Assembly: GCF_003670275.1 (NCBI RefSeq)
Contig: NZ_QXJF01000018.1
Location: 1-41,592 of the forward strand
DNA: 41,592 bases
Source of the DNA: Helicobacter labetoulli
GTDB lineage: Bacteria; Campylobacterota; Campylobacteria; Campylobacterales; Helicobacteraceae
Direction: 5' to 3'
The notes beneath the pieces are model-generated. The model saw only the letters and a list, made by a program, of their open reading frames with translations, was not told the origin of the DNA and did not search any database. Below, piece after piece: positions 33,816 to 41,592 of this stretch (positions are counted from its first letter, which is position 1; each line of letters opens with the position of its first letter). The position numbers and the translations under genes were made by a program.

Positions 33816-35075
33816 TTAGAATCCAAATTTAGCAAACGCAAGGGCGGAATGCTGCCATTTACCATTAAACGCATTGCCGACGAGATTGCCAAGTGTAGTG
33901 TCGTTTGTCGCTACCTTGCCTGTCCCCACATATCCGGCACCGACTTTGAAATACATTTTATCACTTCCTTGCCAAAGCACAATAGAGCCAACTGCAGAGA
34001 TTTCCTCATAATCACCGCCAGAGTAAAGCACATCAAGGGCTAGACGCTTAGATTCAACTCCACCAAAGACATACCAAGTATCGCCATAACCAAGGAAACG
34101 ACCAACACCAGCACCACTCATACCACCACGATAGCCATAGAATCTTGCTCTATCTCCAAAGTTAAGCAAATGTGAGTTTTTGCCATTTGAAATATATCCT
34201 GCACCAAGCTTTAGCCACTCATTAAATCGCAATTCTTCATCAATCCAAAAAGTCATACCATTTGTGCTTTTGCCATCGCCTACGAGATTATCCATACCAT
34301 ACACGGCACGCAAAGTCGTCTTTGACTGCACACTTCCAGAGCTAAGATCAAGCTGTGCTTTTGCACCTGCGTTTAACACATCGTGTGTGCCAGCTACATA
34401 ACCATTATCATCTGTAAGATAGCTCACAAATGGAGAGACTTTAAACATTTCGCCAAATTTAATATCCACACCACCGCTTACGAGCTCACCTTTCTTGTCT
34501 TTTTGATGTTGATAAGTATCAAAGCTTGAAAGCTCATAGCCCATTCTGTTATAAGCCTGCCCTGCTCCAAGCTGAGAGTTTCTCCAATATGCCCATAAGC
34601 TTATAGCTCCACCATCTACATTTAACGCACCACCTTGCACATTGCCATAAATCCAATCCACACCTGTATAGTTTTTGCCATCAATACCTAGGAAAAACTG
34701 CCCTATATCAAAGCGTCCAAGCACAAAGCTCAATCTCCCGCCATCATATTTAAAATACGCATCAGAGACATCAGCATAATTTGGAAATGCCCTTTTAGTG
34801 ATAGAATCATTCTGTGAAATATCATAGAATGGGTAAGCACCCCAGCCACCAAGACCAATGCTTACATTTTTACCCAACCCTAGATCAATCCCTACGCGTG
34901 CAGAAACATTACCATAAGCTGCTTGAACTGTTTTGCCCTTATCATTTGTTATATCTAAACCACCAAATCCTTGATGATAAAATGCTCCTAAATGTCCAAA
35001 AGGATTTACCTCTACCGCATTTGCACCTACCGCCATAGCAGAAGCTAAAGCAAGTGAAACATACACTTTTTTCAT
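33816..35075 (-). CDS. Helicobacter outer-membrane protein (Hof-type beta-barrel)
   Basis: A 419-residue outer-membrane protein. The signal peptide is about 1-20 (KKVYVSLALASAMAVGANA). The mature part is made of alternating short strands with many Gly, Tyr and Trp residues and ends in FAKFGF with a terminal Phe, as recognised by the Bam machinery. GHLGAFYHQGFGG near the start resembles GHMGVYYQGMTGG of the neighbouring gene, showing that the two are paralogues. The family pattern is that of Helicobacter outer membrane family (Hof) proteins; a pore or adhesion role is possible. It starts 19 bp after its paralogue, so they form one transcript. Confidence 0.8.
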   Translation of the reverse strand: MKKVYVSLALASAMAVGANAVEVNPFGHLGAFYHQGFGGLDITNDKGKTVQAAYGNVSARVGIDLGLGKNVSIGLGGWGAYPFYDISQNDSITKRAFPNYADVSDAYFKYDGGRLSFVLGRFDIGQFFLGIDGKNYTGVDWIYGNVQGGALNVDGGAISLWAYWRNSQLGAGQAYNRMGYELSSFDTYQHQKDKKGELVSGGVDIKFGEMFKVSPFVSYLTDDNGYVAGTHDVLNAGAKAQLDLSSGSVQSKTTLRAVYGMDNLVGDGKSTNGMTFWIDEELRFNEWLKLGAGYISNGKNSHLLNFGDRARFYGYRGGMSGAGVGRFLGYGDTWYVFGGVESKRLALDVLYSGGDYEEISAVGSIVLWQGSDKMYFKVGAGYVGTGKVATNDTTLGNLVGNAFNGKWQHSALAFAKFGF

Positions 35076-35094
35076 TAAAACTCCTTATAAAAGA

Positions 35095-36231
35095 TTAAAA
35101 ACTAACTTGTGCAAAGACACGAGTCAGCAGATAATTCCTACCATCATTGGCAAAAATTGAATTATCAAGCGTAAAATCGGCATTATTTACCATTCCTATA
35201 ATTTTTACACCCAATTTAATATTCTGTTGTGGTTCAGAAACAAGTCCCACTTCCCAGTTAAATATATTCTTGCTTCCTATGTTTGTGTGTCTAATCGCTG
35301 CATCAAGCTGCACATACTGCTTTAAGTCATATTCTAAGAATCCATAAAGTGATGTAGCATTATTGTAAAAAAGTCCCTCTCGTCTTTCAAAATAGCTACT
35401 CTGCCCAAATGAATCAATCCCCCTAGCTCCATTTTCAGCCACAGAGAGAACACCACCTCCAACATTCATACCTAACCACTTTGCTCCACCCTCTAGCCAT
35501 ACAAATCCCCCATCACCCTTTGTGCGTGAATGGTCAATAATCTTATCATTCCTAGCACTAAAAGACAAAAAGTGCATTTTTCCATATAAAAGTGCGGTAT
35601 TCACGGGCACAGCCACAAGCACCTTAGCACCAAAGGCAGTAAAATCATTAGGAGCAGCATAAATATATGGGGTAATTTGCAAAGGAGATTCAGGGAGCGT
35701 GATGGTTGCCCCTAGATACAATGCCCCCACACTCCCAAAAGGATTTGCAAAACTATCCATTCTATAATTTGTTACATACGCATTCTTATATGCCCAAATA
35801 AAATCAAGTTTAAGATTCTCTATATCTTCATAAGTTGCTGATACGCCTTGCGTATAATGCTTAATCCATTCACTATTGGTTCGAAATCGTCCCGCATATA
35901 TACTTAAACGATCGGGATTTACAAAACTCGCATAGGCTTCTGTAAGCACAAAATTTTCCTTTACCTGCGAAAAATCCCCACTTCGTTTCTGATACAGCTT
36001 TGTAGCTGCCCACATTGAACCACCAAATGCTAGACCTCGAAAGCTTTGAGTTTGATAGGCAAGTGAGACATTGGCATCAGCAAAGCTCGGCGCTCCACCC
36101 GTCATACCTTGATAATACACCCCCATATGCCCACTTGGACGCCCGGTTAGGAGTAATTGTGCGATATTGTTTGCATTTGCAGCTTCGTAGATTCCACACA
36201 TACACAATAGAACTGCGAGTATTCTTTTCAT
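35095..36231 (-). CDS. Helicobacter outer-membrane protein (Hof-type), paralogue
   Basis: A 378-residue beta-barrel candidate. Signal peptide about 1-20 (KRILAVLLCMCGIYEAANA), though the cysteine in it leaves a lipoprotein-like reading that I consider unlikely because no good lipobox follows. The mature part contains alternating amphipathic strands such as IYAGRFRTNSEWIKHYTQGV and ends LLTRVFAQVSF with terminal Phe. It is first in the two-gene OMP unit; AAAGGGATTTT precedes the ATG. Its relation to the neighbouring OMP suggests an old duplication. Confidence 0.78.
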   Translation of the reverse strand: MKRILAVLLCMCGIYEAANANNIAQLLLTGRPSGHMGVYYQGMTGGAPSFADANVSLAYQTQSFRGLAFGGSMWAATKLYQKRSGDFSQVKENFVLTEAYASFVNPDRLSIYAGRFRTNSEWIKHYTQGVSATYEDIENLKLDFIWAYKNAYVTNYRMDSFANPFGSVGALYLGATITLPESPLQITPYIYAAPNDFTAFGAKVLVAVPVNTALLYGKMHFLSFSARNDKIIDHSRTKGDGGFVWLEGGAKWLGMNVGGGVLSVAENGARGIDSFGQSSYFERREGLFYNNATSLYGFLEYDLKQYVQLDAAIRHTNIGSKNIFNWEVGLVSEPQQNIKLGVKIIGMVNNADFTLDNSIFANDGRNYLLTRVFAQVSF

Positions 36232-36328
36232 AAAATCCCTTTAATCCAATCCCTAAATCCTTTTAGAGACCAAGCTTTACTTTTTGTAAGGGGTTATCAG
36301 CAAAAATAATTCCATTTCTTTCTTCTAG

Positions 36329-37285
36329 CTACAAAATAAGCCTATATCCACATTTTTGACACAACGCACAAGGGGCTTTTCCACGCTCTAACTCTAACGC
36401 AAATCTTTTAAACCCATCACTTTGTAGAATCTCCCCTATACTCTGCATTTTTACATTACCAAAACTCGCCCTTCCAGCATAATCAATACAACAAGGCACC
36501 ATCTCACCATTACTCAAGATTCCAAACTGCTTTATCGCTCCATAGCAAAATACTTGAAGGGAGTTATTGCTTGCTTGATTGTCCTTATACCTACTTTGCT
36601 CCCATTCAAAAGAAGTCTTAGGATTAGCAAATACCTTTGCCCCAAGTCTCACTCGCCCACTTTTAAGACTTTCTATAAATACACTAGAATCTAGCCCAAA
36701 AAATCTAGCCACGAAGCCACACAGCTCCATAAACTCCACGCTCTGCCCTGCAATATCATCACTATGCAAACGCAGATTCACAAAAATGGGGGATTTTTTT
36801 GCGAGATTGAACGCACAAAATTTGAGAATCTGCCCCAAATGTCGCTTTTTTAAAAGATGTTTATTTGCCAAAAATGCACTCAAAGAAAATGCCACCTGCA
36901 CAAATGGCTCTTGTGTAAGTAGCTCAAAATGCCACTCCTGCAAGAAAAGTCCCGTGCTAACAAGCTCCACTGCCAAATGATATTTTTTTAGAATCTCCAC
37001 ATAAGAGACAAGATGTTTCACTCCCAAAGGATCGCCTAAAATATGCAAACACACTCGCTTTGCCCTAGATTCAATCTGTTGGCATATATTTTCAAACAGC
37101 TCCAAATCCATAGCTCCGCGTCTTTGCTCCATACTTGCACTTGGGCAAAATCCACACTTTAGCCCACAATAATCGCTTATTTCAATATAAATCTTTTCAA
37201 ATTTTGGCTTAGATTCTAGTTTGCATTGTGGCGTAAATTTTGCTTGAAACTGCGGATTGAATCCTTTCTTACACAAGCTTTTCAC
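36329..37285 (-). CDS. Radical SAM/SPASM domain protein
   Basis: A 318-residue radical SAM enzyme. The cluster motif is C40-x3-C44-x2-C47 in EISDYCGLKCGFCPSA. A C-terminal SPASM-like region carries CYGAIKQFGILSNGEMVPCC, IDYAG, and CALCQKCGY, which would hold an auxiliary Fe-S cluster. SPASM enzymes modify peptides or proteins, but no small peptide precursor is evident next to it. It starts with GTG overlapping the stop of the patatin gene by four bases, so both are translated from one message. Similar epsilonproteobacterial genes are annotated only as radical SAM proteins. Confidence 0.88.
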   Translation of the reverse strand: MKSLCKKGFNPQFQAKFTPQCKLESKPKFEKIYIEISDYCGLKCGFCPSASMEQRRGAMDLELFENICQQIESRAKRVCLHILGDPLGVKHLVSYVEILKKYHLAVELVSTGLFLQEWHFELLTQEPFVQVAFSLSAFLANKHLLKKRHLGQILKFCAFNLAKKSPIFVNLRLHSDDIAGQSVEFMELCGFVARFFGLDSSVFIESLKSGRVRLGAKVFANPKTSFEWEQSRYKDNQASNNSLQVFCYGAIKQFGILSNGEMVPCCIDYAGRASFGNVKMQSIGEILQSDGFKRFALELERGKAPCALCQKCGYRLIL

Positions 37286-38541
37286 ACTCCGCTACCTTGT
37301 AGCTCAAAACAAAAGAGATGAAAAAACGCCCCTATAATCTTTTCATCTCGTTGATAAACATTTGGCAGATTCAAAGCCTGAAAAAACTCCGTCTTTTCCT
37401 GCCTTTGCGTATTTTTAGCCTTAAGCTCATCTATTATCTCATTAAGATGATATATCCTTTTACGCTCATAGTCATACTGCCCCATCATCAGCTCTACAAG
37501 ACAAAGCACCATAGCAGCAAGTTTTGATCGATTAAAAATCATTTGAGATTTTTCATTGTGAATCTCGCCTAGATTCACACTCATCATTTCATTATGAGAT
37601 AAAAGCTCTAAAATCCGCTTAGATTCTAAAGGCATAATAAATTCCAAAGCTTTATGCAAAGCAAAAGGCAATTCCTTTGTATTGTGCAATTCTTTTTGCA
37701 TTACAATGCTTAATGCCCTACTCATCGCCATAAGATATTGTGGCATATCTTTAGTGTTAGGATAAAAGCTGTATGTAAAGCCCTGCAACTTACCAAAAGC
37801 CTTGAGCGTGTCAAAATAGCCAAGCTCCAAGTTCTCTTCAATACTCATTTTGTCAAAATCAAGCATACCGCCAAGGGGCTTAAGGGGGTAAATATTTTTC
37901 ACAAGCGGATGATGACTAAAGGGGTGAGATTCTGGATTAAGTGCTATGGCGATAACCTGCTCTGCACCTAGCTCAAAAGCAAGACTAATAGGGAGATTAT
38001 CATAATATCCTCCATCTATATAGCCCTCCCCATCAATCTCACATACCGGAAAAGCCGGAAAACACGAGGCTGAAGCCAAAATCCACGAAGCGAGATTCTC
38101 CATTGAAAGCTCATTTTTATATTTTTTTACAGGCACAAAGCTGGGGAATCTCACACTCATTAACGCATAATCTACGCTAGAGCTAAAAAACCGCTCATCA
38201 ACGCATTTTTGAATAATCTTTTTAAGCGGAGCAATATCCATACCCTTATTATCCTTGTAGCTTTTGATAAAAGGCAAAAGTTTCTCACTATTCTCATAAT
38301 AATACTGCAAGTCCGTGCGGAGATTTAGCCCATTTAGCACCACCTTATCTATATCTATCTCCCGCCACAGCCCCAAAGCCTTTTCATGGTCTCCAAGCAC
38401 CATTAGCACACCATTTAAAGCACCTATGCTTGTGCCTGTAACTATATCATATTCTATACCAAGCTCTTTTAACGCCCTCCACGCTCCAATTTGATACGCC
38501 CCCTTAGAGCCTCCACCTCCAAGCACAATAGCTACTTTCAC
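37282..38541 (-). CDS. Patatin-like phospholipase
   Basis: A 419-residue patatin-family hydrolase. The oxyanion motif GGGGSKGAY (8-16), the nucleophile elbow GTSIG with Ser38, and the catalytic aspartate in GYIDGGYYDN (about 173) form the Ser-Asp dyad. The C-terminal 200 residues are helical and not conserved with other patatins in any way I can see. There is no signal peptide, so it is probably cytoplasmic or peripheral on the inner membrane, acting on phospholipids or lipid-like esters. It is divergent from htpG across a 319-bp spacer and coupled to the radical SAM gene downstream. Confidence 0.9.
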   Translation of the reverse strand: MKVAIVLGGGGSKGAYQIGAWRALKELGIEYDIVTGTSIGALNGVLMVLGDHEKALGLWREIDIDKVVLNGLNLRTDLQYYYENSEKLLPFIKSYKDNKGMDIAPLKKIIQKCVDERFFSSSVDYALMSVRFPSFVPVKKYKNELSMENLASWILASASCFPAFPVCEIDGEGYIDGGYYDNLPISLAFELGAEQVIAIALNPESHPFSHHPLVKNIYPLKPLGGMLDFDKMSIEENLELGYFDTLKAFGKLQGFTYSFYPNTKDMPQYLMAMSRALSIVMQKELHNTKELPFALHKALEFIMPLESKRILELLSHNEMMSVNLGEIHNEKSQMIFNRSKLAAMVLCLVELMMGQYDYERKRIYHLNEIIDELKAKNTQRQEKTEFFQALNLPNVYQRDEKIIGAFFHLFCFELQGSGV

Positions 38542-38590
38542 TTTTTTCCTTTATGTTTTTTTATTATGTTTGTCTTAGAATCTCACCATA

Positions 38591-38614
38591 GATTCTATAA
38601 AATTTTATAGAATC
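38591..38614. promoter_or_regulatory. Perfect 24-bp palindrome upstream of the patatin gene
   Basis: Each half is GATTCTATAAAA read from the outside in. It lies 49 bp upstream of the patatin start. With no gene ending here, a regulator-binding dyad is more likely than a terminator. Confidence 0.55.
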
Positions 38615-38771
38615 CACCTTTCAATCCCAACGCTAAAAATCCCAAGATTCTAGCTTGTCATTACTTACAACTCGGCCTGTATAACTTGTATAATAAATAT
38701 TCTTAGAATCTTGCTTTGTTATTCCAAATATCATACAAAAAACTTAGTTTTTATTATATAAACTCACTCAT

Positions 38772-38800
38772 TAAAGTTTATAGAATCATTATAAACTTTA
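38772..38800. promoter_or_regulatory. 11-bp inverted repeat upstream of htpG
   Basis: TAAAGTTTATA (38772-38782) and TATAAACTTTA (38790-38800) are perfect reverse complements with a 7-base spacer. The repeat ends about 22 bp before the -10 box, that is, at or just upstream of the -35 region. It matches neither CIRCE nor HAIR. Confidence 0.6.
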
Positions 38801-38822
38801 CACATAATTTAATATTTTCTGC

Positions 38823-38828
38823 TATGAT
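38823..38828 (+). promoter_or_regulatory. Extended -10 box of htpG
   Basis: TGCTATGAT provides TATGAT with the upstream TG of an extended -10, 32 bp before the htpG ATG. Confidence 0.5.
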
Positions 38829-38860
38829 TGCCACTTCAATTTGAATTTTAAGGAGAAAAA

Positions 38861-40732
38861 ATGGCAACAAAACATCAATTTCAAACAGAAATTACACAAC
38901 TTTTAGACCTAATGATACATTCCTTGTATTCCAATAAAGAGATATTCTTGCGAGAGCTTGTAAGTAACGCATCTGACGCACTTGATAAGCTCTCATATCT
39001 CACGCTCACACAGGATAATCTCAAATCCCTAAGCTTTGAGCCACGCATTGACATATCCTTTGATGAGCAGAAAAAAACACTCACCATAGAGGACAATGGC
39101 ATTGGTATGAGTGAATCTGATATGAAAGAACATTTAGGCATTATCGCAAAGTCTGGCACAAAGAGCTTCCTTAGCCAACTTAGCGGGGATAAAAAGAAAG
39201 ATTCAGCACTTATTGGGCAGTTTGGCGTAGGCTTTTACTCGGCATTTATGGTAGCACATCGTGTCGTGGTGCAAAGCAAGAAAGCAGGTGAAGAAAAAGC
39301 CTATGCGTGGGTAAGTGAAGGCAAGGGCGAATATGAGATTGGCGAGTGTATTAAAGAATCTCAAGGCACACAAATCACGCTGTATTTGCGAGAGGAAGAT
39401 GCACACTTTGCGTCTCGTTGGGAGATTGAAAACATTATCCATAAATATTCCCAGCATATCGCATTCCCTATTTATCTCCATTACACAGAGACCAAGAGTG
39501 AAAACACAGAAGATTCTAAAAAAGGAGATTCTACAAAAGAGAGCAAAGAAAACAAGCAATCCCAAATCAACACCGCTAAAGCCCTATGGAAGATTCCAAA
39601 ATCCGAGCTTAAAGATGAAGATTACAAAGAGTTTTACGCCACACTCTCACACGATAATAACGAGCCTATGCGGTGGATTCACACAAAGGTTGAAGGCAAT
39701 TTAGAATACACCACACTTTTTTATATCCCTAGCAAAGCACCATTTGACTTATTCCGCGTGGATTATCAATCAGGTGTGAAGCTCTATGTCAAACGAGTAT
39801 TTATCACTGATGATGATAAGGAGCTATTGCCGCCATATTTACGCTTTGTGCGTGGGGTGATTGACAGCGAAGATTTACCTTTGAATGTGAGCCGTGAAAT
39901 CTTACAACAAAATAAGATTCTAGCCAATATCAAATCCGCCTCCACAAAGAAGATTCTAGGCGAAATTGCCAATATCGCAAAAAATGATGAGGATTATAAA
40001 AAATTCTACGAACAATTTGGCAAAGTGCTGAAAGAAGGCTTATATGGGGACTATGAAAACAAAGACAAGATTCTAGAACTTTTGCGATTTGAGAGCGTAA
40101 AGGCTGAATCTATCTCGCTTAAAGCCTATAAAGAAGCGATGAGTAGCGAGCAAAAGAGTATTTATTATATGCTGGGTGAAAATAAAGAGGCAATTAAAAA
40201 CGCACCATTACTTGAAAAATACACACAAAAGGGCTTTGATGTCTTGCTTTTGAGCGATGAGATTGACTCTATTGTTATGCCGATGGTGGGAGAATATGAT
40301 AAAACGCCGCTAAAAAGTATTAACAGCAAAGAAGCGCTAGAAGAGCTTGGTGAGCAAAGTATTGATGAAGCGACACAAAAAGCATACGAGCCACTTATGA
40401 AAGCCTTTAAAGAAGCGTTGGGAGAGCAAATTGCTGAAGTGAAACTTTCACAACTAGGCGATTCTCCAATCACGCTGATTAAAGAAGACTCTAATCCAAT
40501 GATGGCAAATCTTATGGCACAAATGGGGCAGAAACTCCCTGAATCTAAGCCTATCTTAGAGCTTAATATCACCCATCCGCTTTTTGAAAAGCTCAAAAAT
40601 GCAAGTGCGGAAAAAATCGCTCAAAGTGCTACTTTGCTTTTTGGTGCAGCTGTGGTGCTTGAAGGCAACAACCTTGAAAATGCTAAAGCTTTCAATACTG
40701 AACTCCACTCCCTTTTACTCCAAAGCCTTTAA
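38861..40732 (+). CDS. htpG: Molecular chaperone HtpG (Hsp90)
   Basis: Bacterial Hsp90, a 623-residue ATP-driven cytoplasmic chaperone dimer. The GHKL ATPase domain shows LVSNASDALDKLSYL with the catalytic Glu just before it, DNGIGMS, and GQFGVGFYSAFMVA. A charged linker rich in Ser, Lys and Glu lies around residues 210-240. The middle domain contains LYVKRVFITDDD and the catalytic-loop block DSEDLPLNVSREILQQN, followed by a C-terminal dimerisation domain. AAGGAGAAAAA precedes the ATG. Two dyads and a likely -10 are upstream. Confidence 0.97.
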   Translation: MATKHQFQTEITQLLDLMIHSLYSNKEIFLRELVSNASDALDKLSYLTLTQDNLKSLSFEPRIDISFDEQKKTLTIEDNGIGMSESDMKEHLGIIAKSGTKSFLSQLSGDKKKDSALIGQFGVGFYSAFMVAHRVVVQSKKAGEEKAYAWVSEGKGEYEIGECIKESQGTQITLYLREEDAHFASRWEIENIIHKYSQHIAFPIYLHYTETKSENTEDSKKGDSTKESKENKQSQINTAKALWKIPKSELKDEDYKEFYATLSHDNNEPMRWIHTKVEGNLEYTTLFYIPSKAPFDLFRVDYQSGVKLYVKRVFITDDDKELLPPYLRFVRGVIDSEDLPLNVSREILQQNKILANIKSASTKKILGEIANIAKNDEDYKKFYEQFGKVLKEGLYGDYENKDKILELLRFESVKAESISLKAYKEAMSSEQKSIYYMLGENKEAIKNAPLLEKYTQKGFDVLLLSDEIDSIVMPMVGEYDKTPLKSINSKEALEELGEQSIDEATQKAYEPLMKAFKEALGEQIAEVKLSQLGDSPITLIKEDSNPMMANLMAQMGQKLPESKPILELNITHPLFEKLKNASAEKIAQSATLLFGAAVVLEGNNLENAKAFNTELHSLLLQSL

Positions 40733-40740
40733 GGCTTTGG
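40720..40740 (+). terminator. Stem-loop at the end of htpG
   Basis: CCAAAGCC (40720-40727) and GGCTTTGG (40733-40740) pair perfectly around TTTAA, with two more pairs after a one-base bulge. The loop includes the htpG stop codon, and moderately T-rich sequence follows. Confidence 0.55.
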
Positions 40741-40891
40741 GAGCTTATTTGCTTGTCATTTGTAAATATCTTTTACTCACTCTTAATAGCCTTAAGCACA
40801 TTATTCTAACCGCTCATATTCTACATTTCTTGTGATGAATTACATCTTTTTAAACTTACACGCTCATTTTTACACTAGCTTTATTTCATTG

Positions 40892-40897
40892 TATAAT
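40892..40897 (+). promoter_or_regulatory. Possible -10 box of the chemotaxis receptor gene
   Basis: TATAAT in the context ATTGTATAATTTAG, about 112 bp before the receptor ATG. The rest of the 276-bp spacer 40733-41008 shows nothing else I can assign. Confidence 0.4.
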
Positions 40898-41008
40898 TTA
40901 GTAACAAAATACCTAAAAACAACACGAGCAAAAAACATTAATCTTTTTTTGTTTCAGCTAGAATTCCGCAATTATTTCTCATATTTTTGAAGTAAGTTGG
41001 AGATTAGT

Positions 41009-41592
41009 ATGTTTGCATCATTTAAAAAACTCAAATTTGGCACTAAGATGAATCTTGTCATTGCCCTTGTTGTTTTAGTTTGTATTGGGATTATAGCTCT
41101 TATCATTCTTGTGCAATCTCGCTCTACGCTTGATAAAGAAGCTAAAACTATGCTCTATAATGTTGCCAAGCGGCACGCAAATAATATTGCCCCAATCTTT
41201 GATGAAAGCTTCGCGCTTTTAGAGAATACACAAGGTGTTATTAATAATTTTCTTAAAGCAGGAATCACACTTGATAATAAAACCATTGATGTGAAGAGAC
41301 AATTGGCGGAGTTTCCACTTTTGAAGTATGGCGTAATAATGGATCATTTTGGAGCGTGCTTGTCTCTGCGCCGCAAACTTCAGTCTATGTACCACTACGA
41401 AAAATCACAATAAGTATGCTCGTATCTGTTTTAGCGAGTTTTATAAGTATTGTATTTATCATTTCACTTTTTATTAAATTTACCCTTGTAAAGCCTCTAT
41501 CTGCTATCTCCCAAACTCTCTTTGAATTTTTTAAATACCTTAATCATCAAAGAAAAGATGCTCCTAATCCTTTAAAGATTATCGCTCAAGAT
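41009..41592 (+). pseudogene. Methyl-accepting chemotaxis receptor, frameshifted and with a shortened sensor region
   Basis: The ATG at 41009 follows GGAG by six bases and encodes a receptor N-terminus: FKKLKFGTKMNLVIALVVLV, with TM1 at about 10-33 and the start of a Cache-like sensor region. The frame stops at 41413. From about 41330 the frame shifted by one reads WSVLVSAPQTSVYVPLRKI, then TM2 and a HAMP-like LVKPLSAISQTLFEFFKYL, and is open to the window edge. Only about 110 residues separate TM1 from the shift point, against roughly 250 for a double Cache sensor, so I infer an out-of-frame deletion near 41331-41350. An assembly or sequencing error is the alternative. The signalling domain would be outside the window. 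Confidence 0.7.

Larger units (their letters stand above)
38542..38860. other. Intergenic region between divergent patatin gene and htpG
   Basis: The 319-bp spacer has no gene. It contains a 24-bp perfect palindrome (38591-38614), an 11-bp inverted repeat (38772-38800), a TATAAT at 38689-38694 and a -10 box for htpG at 38823. AGATTCT/AGAATCT occurs several times. Confidence 0.6.

Noticed and set aside
38745-38830. CIRCE or HAIR heat-shock operator before htpG
   Set aside because: Neither TTAGCACTC-N9-GAGTGCTAA nor CTTGAGT-N7-ACTCAAG is present; the inverted repeat there has a different sequence.
39203-39565. Open frame of 120 codons antisense to htpG
   Set aside because: Shadow of the conserved htpG coding sequence.

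Overview
The window is a piece of a low-GC chromosome from an epsilonproteobacterium, most likely an enterohepatic Helicobacter. The evidence is gene content and order. hypA, a coiled-coil protein and lpxB occur in the order known from H. pylori HP0869-HP0867. pheT, pheS and a HIT protein match HP0402-HP0404. yraN, hom, an aminotransferase, two envelope proteins, a SpoU methylase, rsmI and rpmE match C. jejuni Cj0148c-Cj0155c. Tandem Helicobacter-type outer-membrane proteins and a very high density of AGATTCT/AGAATCT fit the same assignment.

Layout. Positions 1-5387 are accessory DNA: the 3' part of an SGNH-hydrolase-like gene cut by the window edge, an Mpi-type serine recombinase, a GIY-YIG protein between two identical 77-bp repeats, two RelB/RelE-type toxin-antitoxin modules (the first toxin has no usable start codon), and a pentapeptide-repeat membrane protein. 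Three copies of a short ORF tail resembling the C-terminus of type IIG restriction-modification enzymes lie just before the first antitoxin, the second antitoxin and the pentapeptide gene. Positions 5504-20577 are core: proA, ispG, hypA, a coiled-coil gene, lpxB, an orphan SGNH C-terminus, an addB-like nuclease, tkt, pheT, pheS, a HIT protein, a methyltransferase and a MATE transporter. Positions 20746-24227 hold a small surface-glycan locus (SDR, capsule-type transferase, GT61). Its last two genes lack the AGATTCT motif entirely and look imported. A tRNA operon Pro-His-Arg on the minus strand follows at 24255-24521, with a consensus sigma70 promoter.

Positions 24621-37285 are almost all minus strand: feoB, yraN-hom, an aminotransferase, two envelope proteins (one RodZ-like), rlmB-type methylase, rsmI, rpmE, two outer-membrane proteins and a radical SAM/SPASM protein. 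The patatin-like phospholipase (37282-38541, minus) is translationally coupled to the radical SAM gene. htpG (plus) diverges from it across a 319-bp spacer that carries two strong dyads. The window ends in a chemotaxis receptor gene that looks frameshifted and shortened.

The genes cover proline, isoprenoid, hydrogenase, lipid A, translation, iron and amino-acid functions and form no single pathway. The unusual parts are the repeat-delimited accessory segment with its own recombinase, the AGATTCT motif (sometimes in inverted pairs at likely terminators), a long hairpin in front of proA, and the dyads between the patatin gene and htpG.
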